Part shown: in pieces, positions 37,950 to 51,198 of the stretch
Position numbering within the stretch: position 1 is the first letter of the stretch
How the letters are laid out: each line of letters begins with the position of its first letter
Assembly (NCBI GenBank): GCA_030267565.1
Contig: BRXU01000001.1
Coordinates: 6,324,001 to 6,388,000 of the forward strand
Length of the DNA: 64,000 bases
Reading direction: 5' to 3'
Origin: Pleodorina starrii
Lineage: Eukaryota > Chlorophyta > Chlorophyceae > Chlamydomonadales > Volvocaceae
Notes under the pieces: generated by a model
What the model saw: only the letters and a program-made list of their open reading frames with translations
What the model was told of the DNA's origin: nothing
Databases searched by the model: none
Position numbers and translations under genes: made by a program

Positions 37950-40344
37950 GACGCGTGCACTGCCTCGTTGTGCTGTGCGTGCGTCCTTGCGAACTGCCGA
38001 GAGAGGAGCGTGTGCGTAGCAAACTGTGACCTGCTTGCGGTGCTGCTGGGCTGCGCCCGGGGTTTGCCCCTTCACTGAGCCGTGACTGTGAGCGTTGTCG
38101 ATTGTGTGCTGGAGGTTTATCCCGCTGGCGGCCTGCCCAACATCTTGGAAGGCGAGAAGCGCGGGGCACGCGCAACCGTTGCGTGGGAGCCACCACCCGG
38201 TACGGATTTTTTTTTGTGAGTTCAGAGGGTGTCAGCTATATGCTGTCCGGGCGCCATGGCAATTTTGGCTATGCGTACAACGCATGCCGTGGCGCCCCCA
38301 ACACAATCCCACATTGGGTTGCCTTGATTGCAGGCACGGGGTTACTCCGTTCATTCTCATGCACGCGGTGCTTTGCTTGTCCCTCTTGCATGCCGCCCAG
38401 CCTGCCGATAAATCAAGACAATTTTCAAGGGGGGTTGTTTGCAGCATTTATCTCATGTACAGTACACTCTTGAGCGGGTAGTGCAGCTGTGGTGGAGTTT
38501 CATCTGTCTTCTGTGTGCCTTTCACGTTTGTTTGTTTCGGGCTTGTATTTCTAGAGGGCTGTACATAGTATGGTTGGGAGAGGAGCGAGAGGCCGCTTCC
38601 GGCCATTTGTAGCGGTCTGCAGGTTTCGTTTGCCTTCCTATTCCCATGCAAGCATAAATCGCTCTTGATCAAGCCTTCGTGAGGCCCGTGGCCTATTCCT
38701 CGCTCATACGGCAGCAGCAGCCCACGGCGGCTCGGGAGCCACGCTGTTGTGGTCCTCAACCCCCACCCGGAGCCTCGCTCAACGGTGATATCCAGCCTTT
38801 CAGGGGCAGGTAGGTATTCTGGTCGCATGCAATGGTTCAGCATGGCAGCAGGCACTGCCCCAAAGCACGCATGCCCTCGAGCTGGTTGTACGATTAGTTG
38901 GGACACGGCTGTAGGGAAAGCACACGGCGGAGTCGCCAGCACGCGGGCCACCCAACATTTTTGGGCGGCATTGTAGTCCGTGTCAGAGACATGTCAGCTC
39001 GCTCACTTAACGCAGCGGCTCTCAATATGGGCCCATGTTGGATTGCGCTGCACAACGTTACAGACGGGGTGGCCCAGTTGCCATACCTGCGTGCCATCGA
39101 CAACAGTAGAGCAACTAGTAGGCACGCGTAGACATGCGTGGATCGGCTTGAGCAAGGACGTTGGTGGTCCCTTACCGCTTGTCCCTGCTTTGTCGCTCAG
39201 TTGTCGACCACTTACCCGAACCCTAGAAAGCCACTTGGATTTGGCCCAAACTTATGCCCAGGCTGGAAGCTTCAACCTGTCCCACCGCCCCTGCAGATTA
39301 ACCAACCATGAAACAGCCACACTGCAGTATCTGCAAGCCTACACGAGGATCCAACACCTCGACCCGTGGGGGCACCGCGACCGGTGTGCGACCCCGATGC
39401 CGGCACCGCGATCCGTGTGAAGAGCTTTTGGGGATGTTTGTTTCGCCCGCACAGCTTATTTCACCAATTAGGGCTCAGATCCTGCAAGATGCATGGCAAC
39501 GCGGCGCATCTTGCGTACAAATGCTATTAGACGGGCCAAGCCACGCGGGAGCACAAGGAGGAACGCATCGAGACTCATTCGATAGCAGACTGCAGTGGGA
39601 CGGAAGCTCGTCCAACGAAACCTCATACGTAACCCGGGACAGCACGTGACCAAAGTTCATGTTTACATGCATGTCATGATTCTATTACCTATTACGATGT
39701 GGGTAACTTCGCAAGCCGTTCTCCGACAAACCTGTCCGTGAAACCCTGACGGAGATCACCCTGCAGCCTTAATCTGAGGCATCCTCTCTTAGAGGACAGC
39801 AACCAGCCATCGCGAATGCATTGTCAAATGGCACGACTCCACCACATCGTCGCAAACAACCAGTACGACGACACGCGGAATGCTCCCCCACTGTTGTGTG
39901 TTCCCCCGACTCCCACGTGAAAGCCCGGCTAACCCGCGCGTTCCAGCGCCTATGCGCCCTGGTCACCGCATGAAGCAGCATACCCCTGTCCTGTGATAAA
40001 ACCCCGCCCTCAGAACCAGCGCTCGGGCCGGTTTCACACATTGTGACGTCCCCGACGCACGTTGCCACCGGTGCCACTGACGACAGACACACACCAGTAT
40101 GTTCAATATCTTCAGAACCCTGTTTAGGTTGCACATATCTATGTGCAGAGTCGTGCCCGGTCCGTCGCTCTACTCGCCGCACGCCCACGGTTATAGCTGA
40201 ATGGGTTTTCTTCACGTACGTACGCCTCACTTCCATCCACACACGCCGAGCTTTCCAACATAACGCGGTGTCGGCGATGAAACGCGCAGATTAACCGACC
40301 TGCCCCTTTGCCCTGCATGCTGAACAAGTCTCCTAGTAGCAGCA
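37950..40344. other. Convergent intergenic region
   Basis: Between the convergent beta-amylase and endosulfine genes. Long 3' UTRs are likely at both ends. The 167-codon open frame on the minus strand (38448-38951) has no domain. No gene is supported. Confidence 0.45.
39663..39667 (-). terminator. Possible TGTAA poly(A) signal of the endosulfine gene
   Basis: TTACA on the plus strand reads TGTAA on the minus strand, about 680 bases after the endosulfine stop. Distance is plausible for algal 3' UTRs, but the motif is short and could be chance. Confidence 0.3.
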
Positions 40345-40833
40345 CTACTTGTCAAGAGGGTCGAGATGGCTTACTCGCCGCGACGGAACGGGCATAGGCT
40401 CCAGCTTTGGAGGCAACGTCTCCTGCTGGTCCGGAGCGGGCGGCTTATCACCCTTCTTCTGTGCTTCTTTGTTCATAGCCCAGTCCGCGGAATCGAAGAA
40501 TTTGTGGTCCTGCAAGCACAGAATTCGGCAGGACAAGCGGTCAGCACCAGCGTGTGAGCGTTCCCAAACAACGCGTGAACCACAGTGCCAGCAGTGGTCC
40601 CATGCAGCTCATTACGCAGCTAGCTACTCCTACCTTTGGTAACAGCTTCTTCTTGGGCTTCAGGCCTCCATACTTAGCCATAAGCATAGCCTCCTGCTCC
40701 TTCTCGACATCCTTTGCAGATTTATCCTGCACGAGCCCAACATATCATTTAACATGATCGACACGAGCACGACTCCGTCCATCGTAAGAATTGCAGTCAC
40801 CTGCGGCTGCTGCTGCTGCTCGGCGTCCGCCAT
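40345..40833 (-). CDS. Endosulfine family protein (ENSA/ARPP19/Igo-like)
   Basis: Small disordered phosphoprotein; in animals and yeast the phosphorylated form inhibits protein phosphatase 2A bound to its B55/Cdc55 subunit. Three exons: 40833-40801, 40726-40634, 40509-40345, phase 0 at both junctions, 96 residues. The family core is KYGGLKPKKKLLPK joined to DHKFFDSADWAMNK. It matches the signature K-Y/F-F-D-S-G-D-Y, with Ala for Gly and Trp for Tyr. The phosphosite serine is S49 in FDSADW. The N-terminus (MADAEQQQQPQ) and the Pro-rich C-terminus ending HLDPLDK are low complexity, typical of the family. The endosulfine motif spans the second splice junction, which supports the model. Confidence 0.88.
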
Positions 40834-42643
40834 GGCGTCAACCGTTCCACGCCGCTGCGGTCGCTTCTCCCGCAGCTGCTGTCTTGAGTGGCGTTACTAC
40901 TGCTTTCGAGCCAAGTTAACGGCCGTGCGCAAAAAACGCAAATATGAAGGTTACAAAGGACGCTGGGGCTCCAAAATCACCAGCTTGTGCAGTTTATTCC
41001 TGACACAGTTGGTGTAAGATTGTGTAAGCAATATTTATGATTACAAGTACTGCTGTAGCACTCGGCAGGTGAGATGCAGAAGGTAAGGCATCAGGGCCCT
41101 GGAGTAACCAATGCAAAGCGTTCGCGAAGAGACTCTTGCGCACATACCCACTAAGCCATTCCGACGCTACATGTACCTTTCAAATAAACAAATAAACAAG
41201 CGCGTTGTGCTTTGTGCTGAGTTGACCATGTAACTCTAGCCAGCATGTGTCACTGCACTGTGCTCGTTTCGCACATTGCATGTTCTTGGTTAGTTTAAAA
41301 TATATATTGTCACACTGTCTGCGGTCCTGAGTGCCATATTATGGCCGAACACCACCCCGTGTGAAACACGGTAATGCCCTTCTCAGCTCGATTCGATGCC
41401 TGGAGGCAGCCCAGGTGTAGGTGTGCCACTGCTCCAGTGTCGACGTTAAAGCGTAACTCCATATGCCAAGTGCCGCTTCCTAACTCGGACGTCTGGTATT
41501 CACTACTGTGTGTGTGGTACGGAAGCCTCCGGACGCGTCATCCCTCATCCAGTTGTTCGACTGGAAGGCAACAGCTCTGCACACGTTTACAAGTGGGCAC
41601 ACTTCTATAGTGCAGTGCGGTTGTAAGGCCGACGGGAGCAGACCATGCCAACAGGACCCGTGGGCCATTGTATTTACCGGACCTGGGACCTCCAACCCAT
41701 TAACGCCTTCCTCCTACTGTTCCGCATTCCGGCACTATTAAACGTCCAGAATCTTAACAGGTCCAAAATCTGCTGGCCCATGAGTCCCAAATCACGCTGT
41801 AACAGCCCATGCGCGCCCTTTTTGCTTTACCGGTATCACTGAATGTCGGACAAGTAGGACGAACATTACGGTACCGGTACTTTAAGCATTATTAAGGACA
41901 ACCACCACGATCGCTACACAGAGAACCCCTCGACAAGATACTTCATCACTGTTTGGTCGCACTGCGCGTGCATGTGTCAAGGCACGGGGGGGGGGGTCAG
42001 GCAACGTGATCGCATGAAATGGGTCCGTCTAGTGAAACCAGTATTTGCACCCACCATACCGTAATCAAGTGGTAGGGGCCTAGAGTCACAGCGAGCGCGA
42101 TTGTCTGGATACGCCGGCACATATCCCACGCACACCAGCAATGTAACGTAGCAATGCCGCGCGCATCTTGGACGCGTGGCTGCAGTACTCTGGGACAACG
42201 ATGGTGTCAAGTCCAAGTCGCAAAAGACGCATGCAGGCCAGCAGCACTTGATAATTAGCATGGCACATTCCAGGCGCACGCTTTTGTAAAGACTACGACG
42301 GCGTCCAAGTCCAACTACCCGCTGCAGTCCATATATGTGAATGTCCATACAGGTCAAGTAAAACTCGTGAACGAGTCATGTTCATTGCTCAGTTGCCGAC
42401 CTCTGACCGCACTATACAGCTATCTATCGCATCGTATGCAGCCGCGCTCCGCCCTTTCGACAGCCTCTGAGCCAGCCGTCACCACAAGGGCGCAACAGCC
42501 GCAGGACACCCGGCAATCCGCTCGTTCGCACTGCCAAACGGGAAGTTGCCCCGCACTACCTACCACTACGCGCCGCCCCTGCCTATACGATTTAGGATAT
42601 CTACGCCACCAAACGCCACGCACGCGCGAGGAAGCCCCTGCCT
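40834..42643. other. Intergenic region
   Basis: The left end should hold the endosulfine promoter, the right end the 3' UTR of the coiled-coil gene. A G run lies at about 41986-41996. Two TGTAA motifs at about 41010 and 41022 on the plus strand have no gene to serve. No supported ORF. Confidence 0.45.
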
Positions 42644-45600
42644 TCACCGCCCCTGCGCCGCCGGGTGGCTGAGGGGGTGGTGATGGCCGCGTGGCACCCG
42701 CGACCCATGCACCACCGCGTCCGACGACCCGGTCCAGCCGTTGCCGGCCGCGCCGGCGCCCGAGCCCGTGTTAAGAATATGCGGCTGCGGGTGCGTCTGC
42801 GCGGTCCCGGCATGCACCGCCGCGGTCAGCGACACCGTGGCGGTCTGGCGGATGTCCTTCTTCAACATGTCGTACTTTGCGGTCAGAGGGTCGTGCGCGC
42901 GCTGCATGCGGCTCTTTTCGAAGTGGCTGCGGTCTAGCATCATATGCAGCTGCCGCAACTCCTGTTGAAGGTCCGCCTCACGGTTTGAGGCGCTCAGGAG
43001 CTGCGCCGCAGCGGCGTCTGCGCGCACGTCGGCGTCGGCCAGCTGGCCGTTCAAGTCGTCGATCTGCGGTCGGCCGTCGATTGCGGGCGAAGCGGCACAG
43101 GATGGGCAAGGTAAGCGGTGTGGCTCGTGAGAGGGCTGCTGCCAAGGAGCACCCAAGGTGCCAAGGAACCCAAGCGATGCTTGGACACACGGCGGGCATT
43201 GCCACACACAGCAGGCCGAACCCAACAGGCCTTTCGGTCCATCGTCAGCACGCCGCCTCGCCCCTTTGCCGCTATCCCCCAAGGACCGCCGGTGCATACC
43301 GCTGACGCACCGAAAAAAAGGCGATGTGCCGCTCATGTGAGGTGGCGTTGACAAGTGCCAACCCAAAAGCCGACCCTCAGTACTGGCTGACAAAGGCGGC
43401 TGCCCAAAGCAGCTGCTCCTCCCCTGCCCCCTCCCCCCACTCGCCGCCTCACCTTGCCCTCGAGTTCGCTCACTGCCGCCGCCAGCTCCACATTCTCCGC
43501 CGACAGCGCCTCCATGCGGCTGCGCAGCTCCGCGGCCTCGTGCCCCTTAGCCGCCAGCTCGCGCTTGTGTTCCGACAGCGCGGCCTCCATGCGCGATGCA
43601 AGCTGCGTCATCGGAGCGAGGGGATGATCAACCATACCGGCGACAAGGCAGCAGCTTGTCGGCGCTGGTACGCGTGTCAGCAGCTCTCAAGCAGGCAGAC
43701 AGGGCTGCTTCGCGCACTAAGCTCAAAGGCGGCCGACTTCACCCCAGCTCGTCCCTCACTTTGCCCCCGACGCTACTGCGGGATTACGATAGCACATGGA
43801 GTAAAACTGGACGCACTTGAGCCATCCGTCCTGACTGCTCCCGTGGGCCCGCTGCCCCGCACGCACGCACGCCGCTGCCGCCGCCGCTACCAAGTGCCAG
43901 CCCACCCCCGTATTCCGCGCGACATGGACCTGCCCCACAACGGGCCTCACCGTCTGCGCCTCCTCGCGCCACCGCGCCAGCACCTCCTGTTTGTTGGACA
44001 GCAGCCGGTCCGCCTCCGCTGCCGCCGCGCTGGCCGAGGCCGCCTGCACCTCCAGCTTGCTGGTGAACGACCGCATGTCCGCCTCGCGCTCCGAACGAAG
44101 CGTAGCCATCTGCGCAGACACGAGCACACGCACACAAGCACGCCAGCCAAAACTCCGCTTAGTGTTACGCGCACCAAGCGCTGCACGCACGCACCAAGAT
44201 GGGCAAAGCATCCGTTTCCAAACATGTCTCGAAATTGCGGCAAAGACCCGCTCGGAGGTTCCAACCCCGGGCCACCTCAGCCGCACCTGCTGCCGCAGCT
44301 CCATTTCGGTCTGCTGCCGGGCCACCCTCGCCGCCGCCAGCTCCCTGCCCGCCGCCTCCAGCTGGCGCTTGCTGTTGGCCACTTCCGCGCGGGCCGCGGC
44401 CAGGCTGGTCTCCAGCTCCGCCACCGTGGATTTGAGACCGCGGAGCGTGTGCTGGTGTCGGAAATGGGCGCGCATGCGGTAACAGGGCAGTGGCAGGATA
44501 GGAGATTAAAAGTTCGACACAGGAGATGGGAGCAGCGCAGCTCTGTAGTCTGTTTTGCAGCTCCCATGCTGCGCCGTGTCTTGCGTTTTTCCCATGGGCC
44601 GTGAAGCCATGAAGCCGAACCAATGCACATGGGCTCTTGAAAAGCGGTTGGGTTACATGCCGTCCACGCCCGCCCTGGCAAGGTGTGCCGTATACGGCCC
44701 CTCACCTCCGTCGACTGCCGCTCCATCTGGGCGTCACGTGCCACGCGCTCCGCCTTGCGCTGCGCGCTCTCCAGCTTGGCCACCGCCTCGTCGCGCTCGC
44801 GCTCCAAGGCCGAAACCTGTTTTCATAGTTGGAACGACATGCAACCAACGCTGAGCGCGGGATGTGGGAGCTCGGGTTACCGCTACTGGAAACTGAATTT
44901 GTGCCTGGACCCTTTTTTCCAATGTGTGCTACAAAGCAGGCCGGATCGTCACATGTTGAAGTTGGTCGGGCGGTCGACGGCTGGCTTTACCGCCAGGGGA
45001 AGCTGCAGGGTGACCCACGGCTGGACCCACCTTCTCCACGGCCCCCAGCGACGCCAGGCCCAGCCGGCTCTTGGACGCCAGCGTGGCCGCCGTATCCTCC
45101 CGAAGAGCCGCCAGCTCCGCCTGGCAATGCGGACAATTGCACCAGCAGTCAGGGCCATACCCAGCCAGAGCGAAGCGGACAGACAGCTCCTCAGAATGGT
45201 ATCGCGGTGAGAGTTGGGCCATCTTGCACGTTGCACAGCGAGCTGGCAGCGCTGTCGGCTTCCGTTCTTAACGGCAGTGCCCCCGCATCGACGCCCCACC
45301 GTTGCGCTGCAATTGTGATGTGCTGGCCTACGGGTCACGAAAACGCGTGTGCTCTGACGCACCATGAGGCTGGCCTGGTCGCGTTCGAGGCGCTCCGCTC
45401 GGGCGCGCCACTCGGACACGGCCGCCTGCGCGGCAGCCAGCTCCTCGCGCACCTGCGGCGGGGAAGCGCCGGTGCAGCAGGTGGCAAACGTGCGCGGTAC
45501 AAATGGCGCGCACCTGCCAGGCCTTCTTCGCGCTAGAAGCAGTCTGCGTAAGTCGAGTGCACCGTCTCACCAACCCCCCTGGGTGCACAGCCCTAAGGTT

Positions 45601-48600
45601 CAAGCGGGGTATTCGAAGGTCAGCCAATTGGCCAGGCCTCCGCGACTGACAGAGCCTCCGAAACTGGCAAAATCGATGAATAACGTATACCCAGGCAGGC
45701 AGGCCCGTCCCCAGAGCCGGGCGCTCGCCGGCTTCGCGTCGCTCGCTTCCTATAGTTCCAGAGGCAAGTGCGCGTCGGTGTGCGCCCTCACCCCACCTGC
45801 GCCGTGACGGCCTGCGCCGCGTTGACCTGCGCGTTGAACTCGTCCGCGACCGCATCGCGCGTCGCCTGTTGGCAAACAGAGAGACCAGCCGCAGCACAGA
45901 CGGGTGCGGGGTCAGCAGTCGGGGCGACAATAAACTCGGCGCTTCCGGTCTTCAAAGGGTACAGGCGAGACCGCGGGTGCGCGCACATGCGCGCTCCCGA
46001 CGAGACTGGTTGAAATGCCACATAACATGCAAGAAAGGAGCCCGACGCGACCTGCGCCGCGTCGATGCGTGCAGTGCGCATGGCCAGTCCCAGGTGCGGC
46101 CCCAGCCGCAAGCCATCTCAGGCCCCTTCCGCGTGTCCCCACCCGCCCGTCGCCTCGGTTGGTTTGCTGCGATTCGTCTAGTTACCCACCTGTCGCACGG
46201 TGGTTAGCCGCGTGTTTGCCAGCTCCACCTGGCGCTCCAGGTCCATGCAGCGGGCCTGCGCGGCGTCGCGAGCCAGCCGGGCCTCCTCCGCGGCCGTCAT
46301 GGCCTCCTTCACCCGGCTCCACACCTGCGCTCAAACGCCGGCACCAGCGGCGGCAACGGCAGCAGCGGAAGCACAGCGGTAAGCGGCGGCCAACAGTGGC
46401 GACCACGTTCAACCTTCCAAATGTAAACAAGGACTTCATCCGGGAAAGCGTGTCCACCGTAATCCCAGGCTTACGTCGGCGTCCCGCCGCTGCAGCTCCG
46501 TCAGCTTGGCCTCCACTCCTCCCAGCGCGGCCCGCAACGTCTCGCACTCGCGGTTCAGCGTTGACACCTGTGCACGTTACAACGCAGGGCAGCGAGGGGT
46601 ATGGGAAGCCAAGAGATGCTACCGGTAGTTTTTTGTCACGGGAAGGACGCACGTCCCTGGGGACGAAATAGAAATAATCCACCGGCAGCCTTCCTTCAGC
46701 CCAGCAGCAATACCTATGGACGTTCGCCGGGTACGGCAGGCTGAGTGTGCCCGCACATGCGCGGTCGTGCCGGTGGCCCCGGCCCTGTTGCCCCCGCGTC
46801 CTGGCTCGGCTCACCTGGACTTGCAGCGCGTCGCTGCGCTCCCTGGCCGTGGACAGCTCCAGCTGCAGGCTGGCGGCACCGTCGGACGCAATCTTGTAGC
46901 GCTGCTGCGCGGCCGCGGCCTCGGCCTGAAGCTGCGAGTGCGCGTGGCGCAGCTCCTCGAGCGCCGCCTACGAGCACCGCCGCCGAGCGGTAACAAACAG
47001 GGGACAGGGTCAGCAACGACCACCCATGGCGACTGCGCAAGGAGGCGGGGCGCGCGGAAGGAAGCAATGTGCGCGCGCACGACAAATGCAACGGCACGGA
47101 CGTGGCCGTACGGAATGCCTGGCCGGCAAGGCTGCTCGCTAAGGCCATGGGGCATTGGGGATTTGGGGATGCGACGCGCGAGGCGGAGAGGGCCACTATG
47201 CGGTGCAGGATAACTACCTTGGTGGTGGCAGCCGCGGTGTTGGACTCTTCCAGCGCCGCCTTGCTGCGGGACAGCTGGTTTGCCAGCGCCACCGCCTTGG
47301 CCTCGCTGGCGCGCAGCCCCTCCGCCAGCTTGGCGCCGCGGGCCTCCGCCTCCTGCGTAGCCACATAATAATATCCCGCCTAGGGTCACACCTTAGTTCA
47401 CATCCGACGTGGCAGCGCAAAGAGTGCCGTGCCCCCTCGCAAGACCTTGCAAGGAACGCAAACGCAAAGTGTGGCGCAGGCAGAGGCGCTGCCTTTCGTT
47501 TACGTCTTCAAACGAGGCGCACTCCGTCCCGTGCGTCAATAGAGGTTCCCTGCGAGTAACTAGATGCATCACCTGTGGAAGGATACGGGCGTATTGCTCT
47601 GCCCTGCTGCTAAGGCGTCAAGTACCGTAATGCAATTACGGCGCCGGGGCTCGTCGGCACCCAGCCCGCAGCGATACGGTTTTCCGCTTGGACTCCCCCT
47701 CCAGCCCAACCTGCTGCTCCTTGGTCCCCCGCCATCGCGCACGCGCAGCGGGCCACACGCGGTCAACATACCTGTTCCCTGGCCGTGACCTGCTGTAGCT
47801 GTGCCATCAGCGCCGCCTGCTCCTGGCCCGCCCGCATCGCGCCCTGGGCCCGCTCCTGCAGCTGCCGGTGCAACCGCTGGATCTCCGCGTCCATCTCCGA
47901 CTGTGTACCGACAGGAGGAGGGGTGTAACGACATGGGCCGAAGACATAGACCGGAAACGTGCGCGCTGGTAGGGTCGATGGAGCAGCTGCGACGGGTTCC
48001 AGCCAGCCAGCCACCGCGCTGCGCCCCGCACAACCCACGGTTAATCGTTTCGCTGTTGGCCGGCCACTCCATTCAGCTCTCGTGCCATGCGCCCCACGCC
48101 ACGGCGCACCTGCTGCGTCACCAGCAGCTCGTTCTCCCTCCGCAGCAGATCCAGCTCTTCGTTGTGATGGGAGCCCGACGCGGTCCCCGCCATTGCAGCG
48201 TTGTTGGCCGCTGCCGCGGCGGCGCTGGCGCTGCTGGCCTGCGCCAGCGCGGCGTCGCGCGCGTCTGAGGTGGCAGCCAGGTCGGCTCGGAGGCGGTCAT
48301 TCTCCTCCACCACGTCATCCACCTGTTGATGGCGGCGACGGACAACCGGAGCCGTCCATCGCGAGTGGGATTAGATCATAAGAGTGAAGAGGCGGACAGA
48401 AAGCTAGGGTGAGAGGAAGTTGCAACGCGTGAAAAAGGACGCCGCTGGATTCGCACAGTCCCGGAAGAATCACCCAGGTGGTTGATCGGTGGCCTCGCAG
48501 GCCCTGCAGCTGCCGCCCCAGTGACAACCAGTAACCCATGCTCCATAACCCACCTGCGACTTCAGAGCCTGAACCTGCTCCGTGCGCGACCGCAAGTCTC

Positions 48601-51198
48601 CCTCCAACTGCGAGATACGAGAGTCGTACGCTGACAGAAGCGGAGCCAGAAGCTTCTGGTCTCGGAGCACTGCCGCGGCCCCCAGCGCGTCAGCGCTCAG
48701 CAGGCCCTCATAATCCATCGGTGGCGGTGCCGGCGTCGCCAGGAGCGACGGGACAGCCCGATCCGTGGCGCCCGCGAGCGCCATGGCGGCGGCGGCGGCG
48801 CGGTCGGGCGAGACGGCGCGGCGGGAGACCTCCGTGGAGAGCCGCGCCACGAGGTCCTCGAGGAAACGCACCTGCGTCTGCAGGTCTGAGCCATCGCCCG
48901 GATGCGGCACGTCCATGCTGCCGCTGCCCCCGCCCGAGCCGCTGCCGCCGCCGCTGCTGTCGCCCGCGCCGCTGCCGCTGCCTGCGTCGGGCCCGGTCCG
49001 ATCGCCGCTGTAGCGGCCGTAGTGACTGACACCGACGTTGGTGTCGCTGAGCTCGCTGTCGCTGAAGGCGCCTGGAGTCACGCCGCTGAACTCCACACGG
49101 CGCCGGACGGGCGAGGTGGACGCGGGGTCGGAGCGGCGAGGGGGCCGGCCGGCGGGGAAGCCCGACGGTGTGCGCATCGCGCGCTGGCCGCTGCCGCCGC
49201 GCGGCTGCGGAGGGTAGTGCGGCGGCAGCGGGTGCTGTTGTTGCACCTGCTGTTGCTGCGGCTGATAGTATGCGGGCTGTGGCCGAAGCGCGCCCGCCGG
49301 GGCGGGCGCACTGTAATACATCTGCGGCGACGGCGCCGCCATGGGCAGCGGCGGCGGAGCCTGCATGTGGATCTCCAGCGCCGCGGGGTAGTAGCCGCCG
49401 CTGCTGGCACCGGTGGAGGGCATCCCAGGCGACATGGGCGGGGAGTGGGGCGGCAGCGACGGCGAGGGCTGGCCGTAGACACCGCCGGCGTAGACCGGCA
49501 TCATCACGGCGGCGCCGCGGGGCTGCTGGAACATGGCGTTGACGAAGCCGGTGGCGGCGGAGGAGGTGCGGTCGGTCAACTCCAGGTCCGCGCCCTCGAG
49601 GCTGCCGGCGGCGCCGTACTGATCGAGGAACTCATACGCGAAGGCGCCGCTGGCGGGCAGCAGCGGCGTGATGGGCGCGGCGGCCGTGGCCTGCTGCAGG
49701 CCCTCCATCAGCGCCGGCGTCGTCACGCCGTGCGAGTTTACGGGCAGCGCCACGCCTGTGGGGTGCGCCACGAAGAGCTGCGCCATGCCGCCGCCGGGGG
49801 CCGGCACCAGCAGCGGCTGTGGGCCGGACGCGAGGTGCTGAGGGCGCGGCGCTCCGCCTCCGACGGAGCTGTCGTAGGACGCCTGAAGGGGGGCGGCAGT
49901 GGTCTTGCAAGGTACGTAATACGCCTCCCGGGACTGGCGGATGCTCCCACTGGCCTCGCACCAGCTGCGGAGGATGCCCTAGCGCCCCCCGTCATGCTCC
50001 CACGCCACCACTCCACCCAAGCCAGGGCCTAGCCAAGCGGAAAATGCGCATGGGACGGCGACGCGGAGGCCATCAGCAACGCCACGCCTTCGCAGATGCG
50101 CCTCCTCAACCCTCACCTGCTGCTGCTGAGACGGCTGAGCCGCTTCGCCGGGAGTCTGTGTTTCCGCGTTGCTGCGGCTCGTGGCCGAGTCCGGCCGCTG
50201 CTGTGCTGCTGGTGTTGCCATGGCACCGCCCTGCGGCGTTGCTGCCGGGACGGTCGCCGCAATCGATGGCAGCTCCTGAGGGCACGGAACGGAAACAGTA
50301 CCTTGGCACAGACGTCCCGACTTGGCAGGCGTCTTGTTCTGCCATCATTTCGCATGCCCAAGTACAGCACGCCTGCTCGTGCCCAGAGCCCCATCCGTCC
50401 CTCTCGGGGATGCACGCCGCCTCGCGGGCGCTCACTTACCCTGATCTGATGGGGCTGCTGTTGCCCCTGCGCCTCGAGGTCCTGCTGCTGCTGAATTTGC
50501 CGGTCATCCATGTCCCGCATGATGGACTGCACAAACACAAACGGGCACGGACGACCAACAGCACGTGAACACGTTTCTCGGGGAAGGACGACTTAGGCCC
50601 AACCCGTTGGGACAAGTGTAACCCGTTGGCACGTGTCTGCGGGTTGCGTTAAGGAGTGCTACTGCCGGTACCTGGGGTTCAGGTCATGCAGGTTGCAAGG
50701 TTCCCTGCGCGTGTCCCTGTGCCCTGCCGGGGACCCGTGCGGTGCGCACAGCAGCTGGCGCTAGCGCCTTGCAGCCGCCGTGCGAAAAACACGCCCCGTG
50801 GGGCTGGCTCCCGCCATACCTCGACGGTATCTCGGAGGTCCTTCATCAGCTGCTTGACAGCGATCACGTTCGCACACCGCATGCGAAGGTCGCGTGGGCC
50901 TTTGTCTGTCTCGATTTGTATGTCCAAACAGTCGTCCGGCCCTGGGTTCTTGCTGCGCAGATGTGACGGGAGCCATTTGCGTATGGTCTCATATGCGAAG
51001 GTATTGATGACCTGCATTGAATAACCACACATTGTTGCCCTGCGAAGCCTGCCAGCGTTGGCGGTTGCCGCTGCACACCTTCCCGTCGACCGTTGTGAGA
51101 CGAACACCATCTCGCCCAACCACAAGAATAACAGGTTGTTCCCTGCCACTTGGCGCCAGGAGCGTCACAGGGTGACGCCTGCCAGCCGGGGACGCCAT
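42644..51198 (-). CDS. Large coiled-coil protein with N-terminal PH/PTB-like region
   Basis: Function unknown; probably a structural or cytoskeletal scaffold. Nineteen exons, 1332 residues: 51198-51079, 51011-50820, 50526-50440, 50275-50117, 49882-48554, 48322-48110, 47900-47772, 47352-47218, 46967-46815, 46567-46475, 46324-46190, 45865-45797, 45452-45363, 45120-45031, 44816-44706, 44451-44287, 44109-43951, 43602-43453, 43063-42644. Every one of the 18 introns falls in phase 0. Residues 1-104 look like a compact beta-rich domain with a closing helix (PVILVVGRDGVRLTTVDG ... VIAVKQLMKDLRD), reminiscent of PH/PTB folds. A Gln-rich segment and a long low-complexity exon (Pro/Gly/Ala/Gln) follow. 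From about residue 600 to 1270 there is heptad-like, Ala/Glu/Arg-rich coiled coil (for example VKEAMTAAEEARLARDAAQA). The C-terminus is disordered. An extra exon between 46190 and 45865 cannot be excluded. Confidence 0.8.

Noticed and set aside
40754..41017. 87-codon plus-strand frame followed by TGTAA motifs
   Set aside because: It is antisense to the first endosulfine exon and Cys-rich only because of the CTG repeat; no splice or domain support.
48902..50032. 376-codon open frame on the plus strand
   Set aside because: Antisense of the large low-complexity exon of the coiled-coil gene, with no domain.
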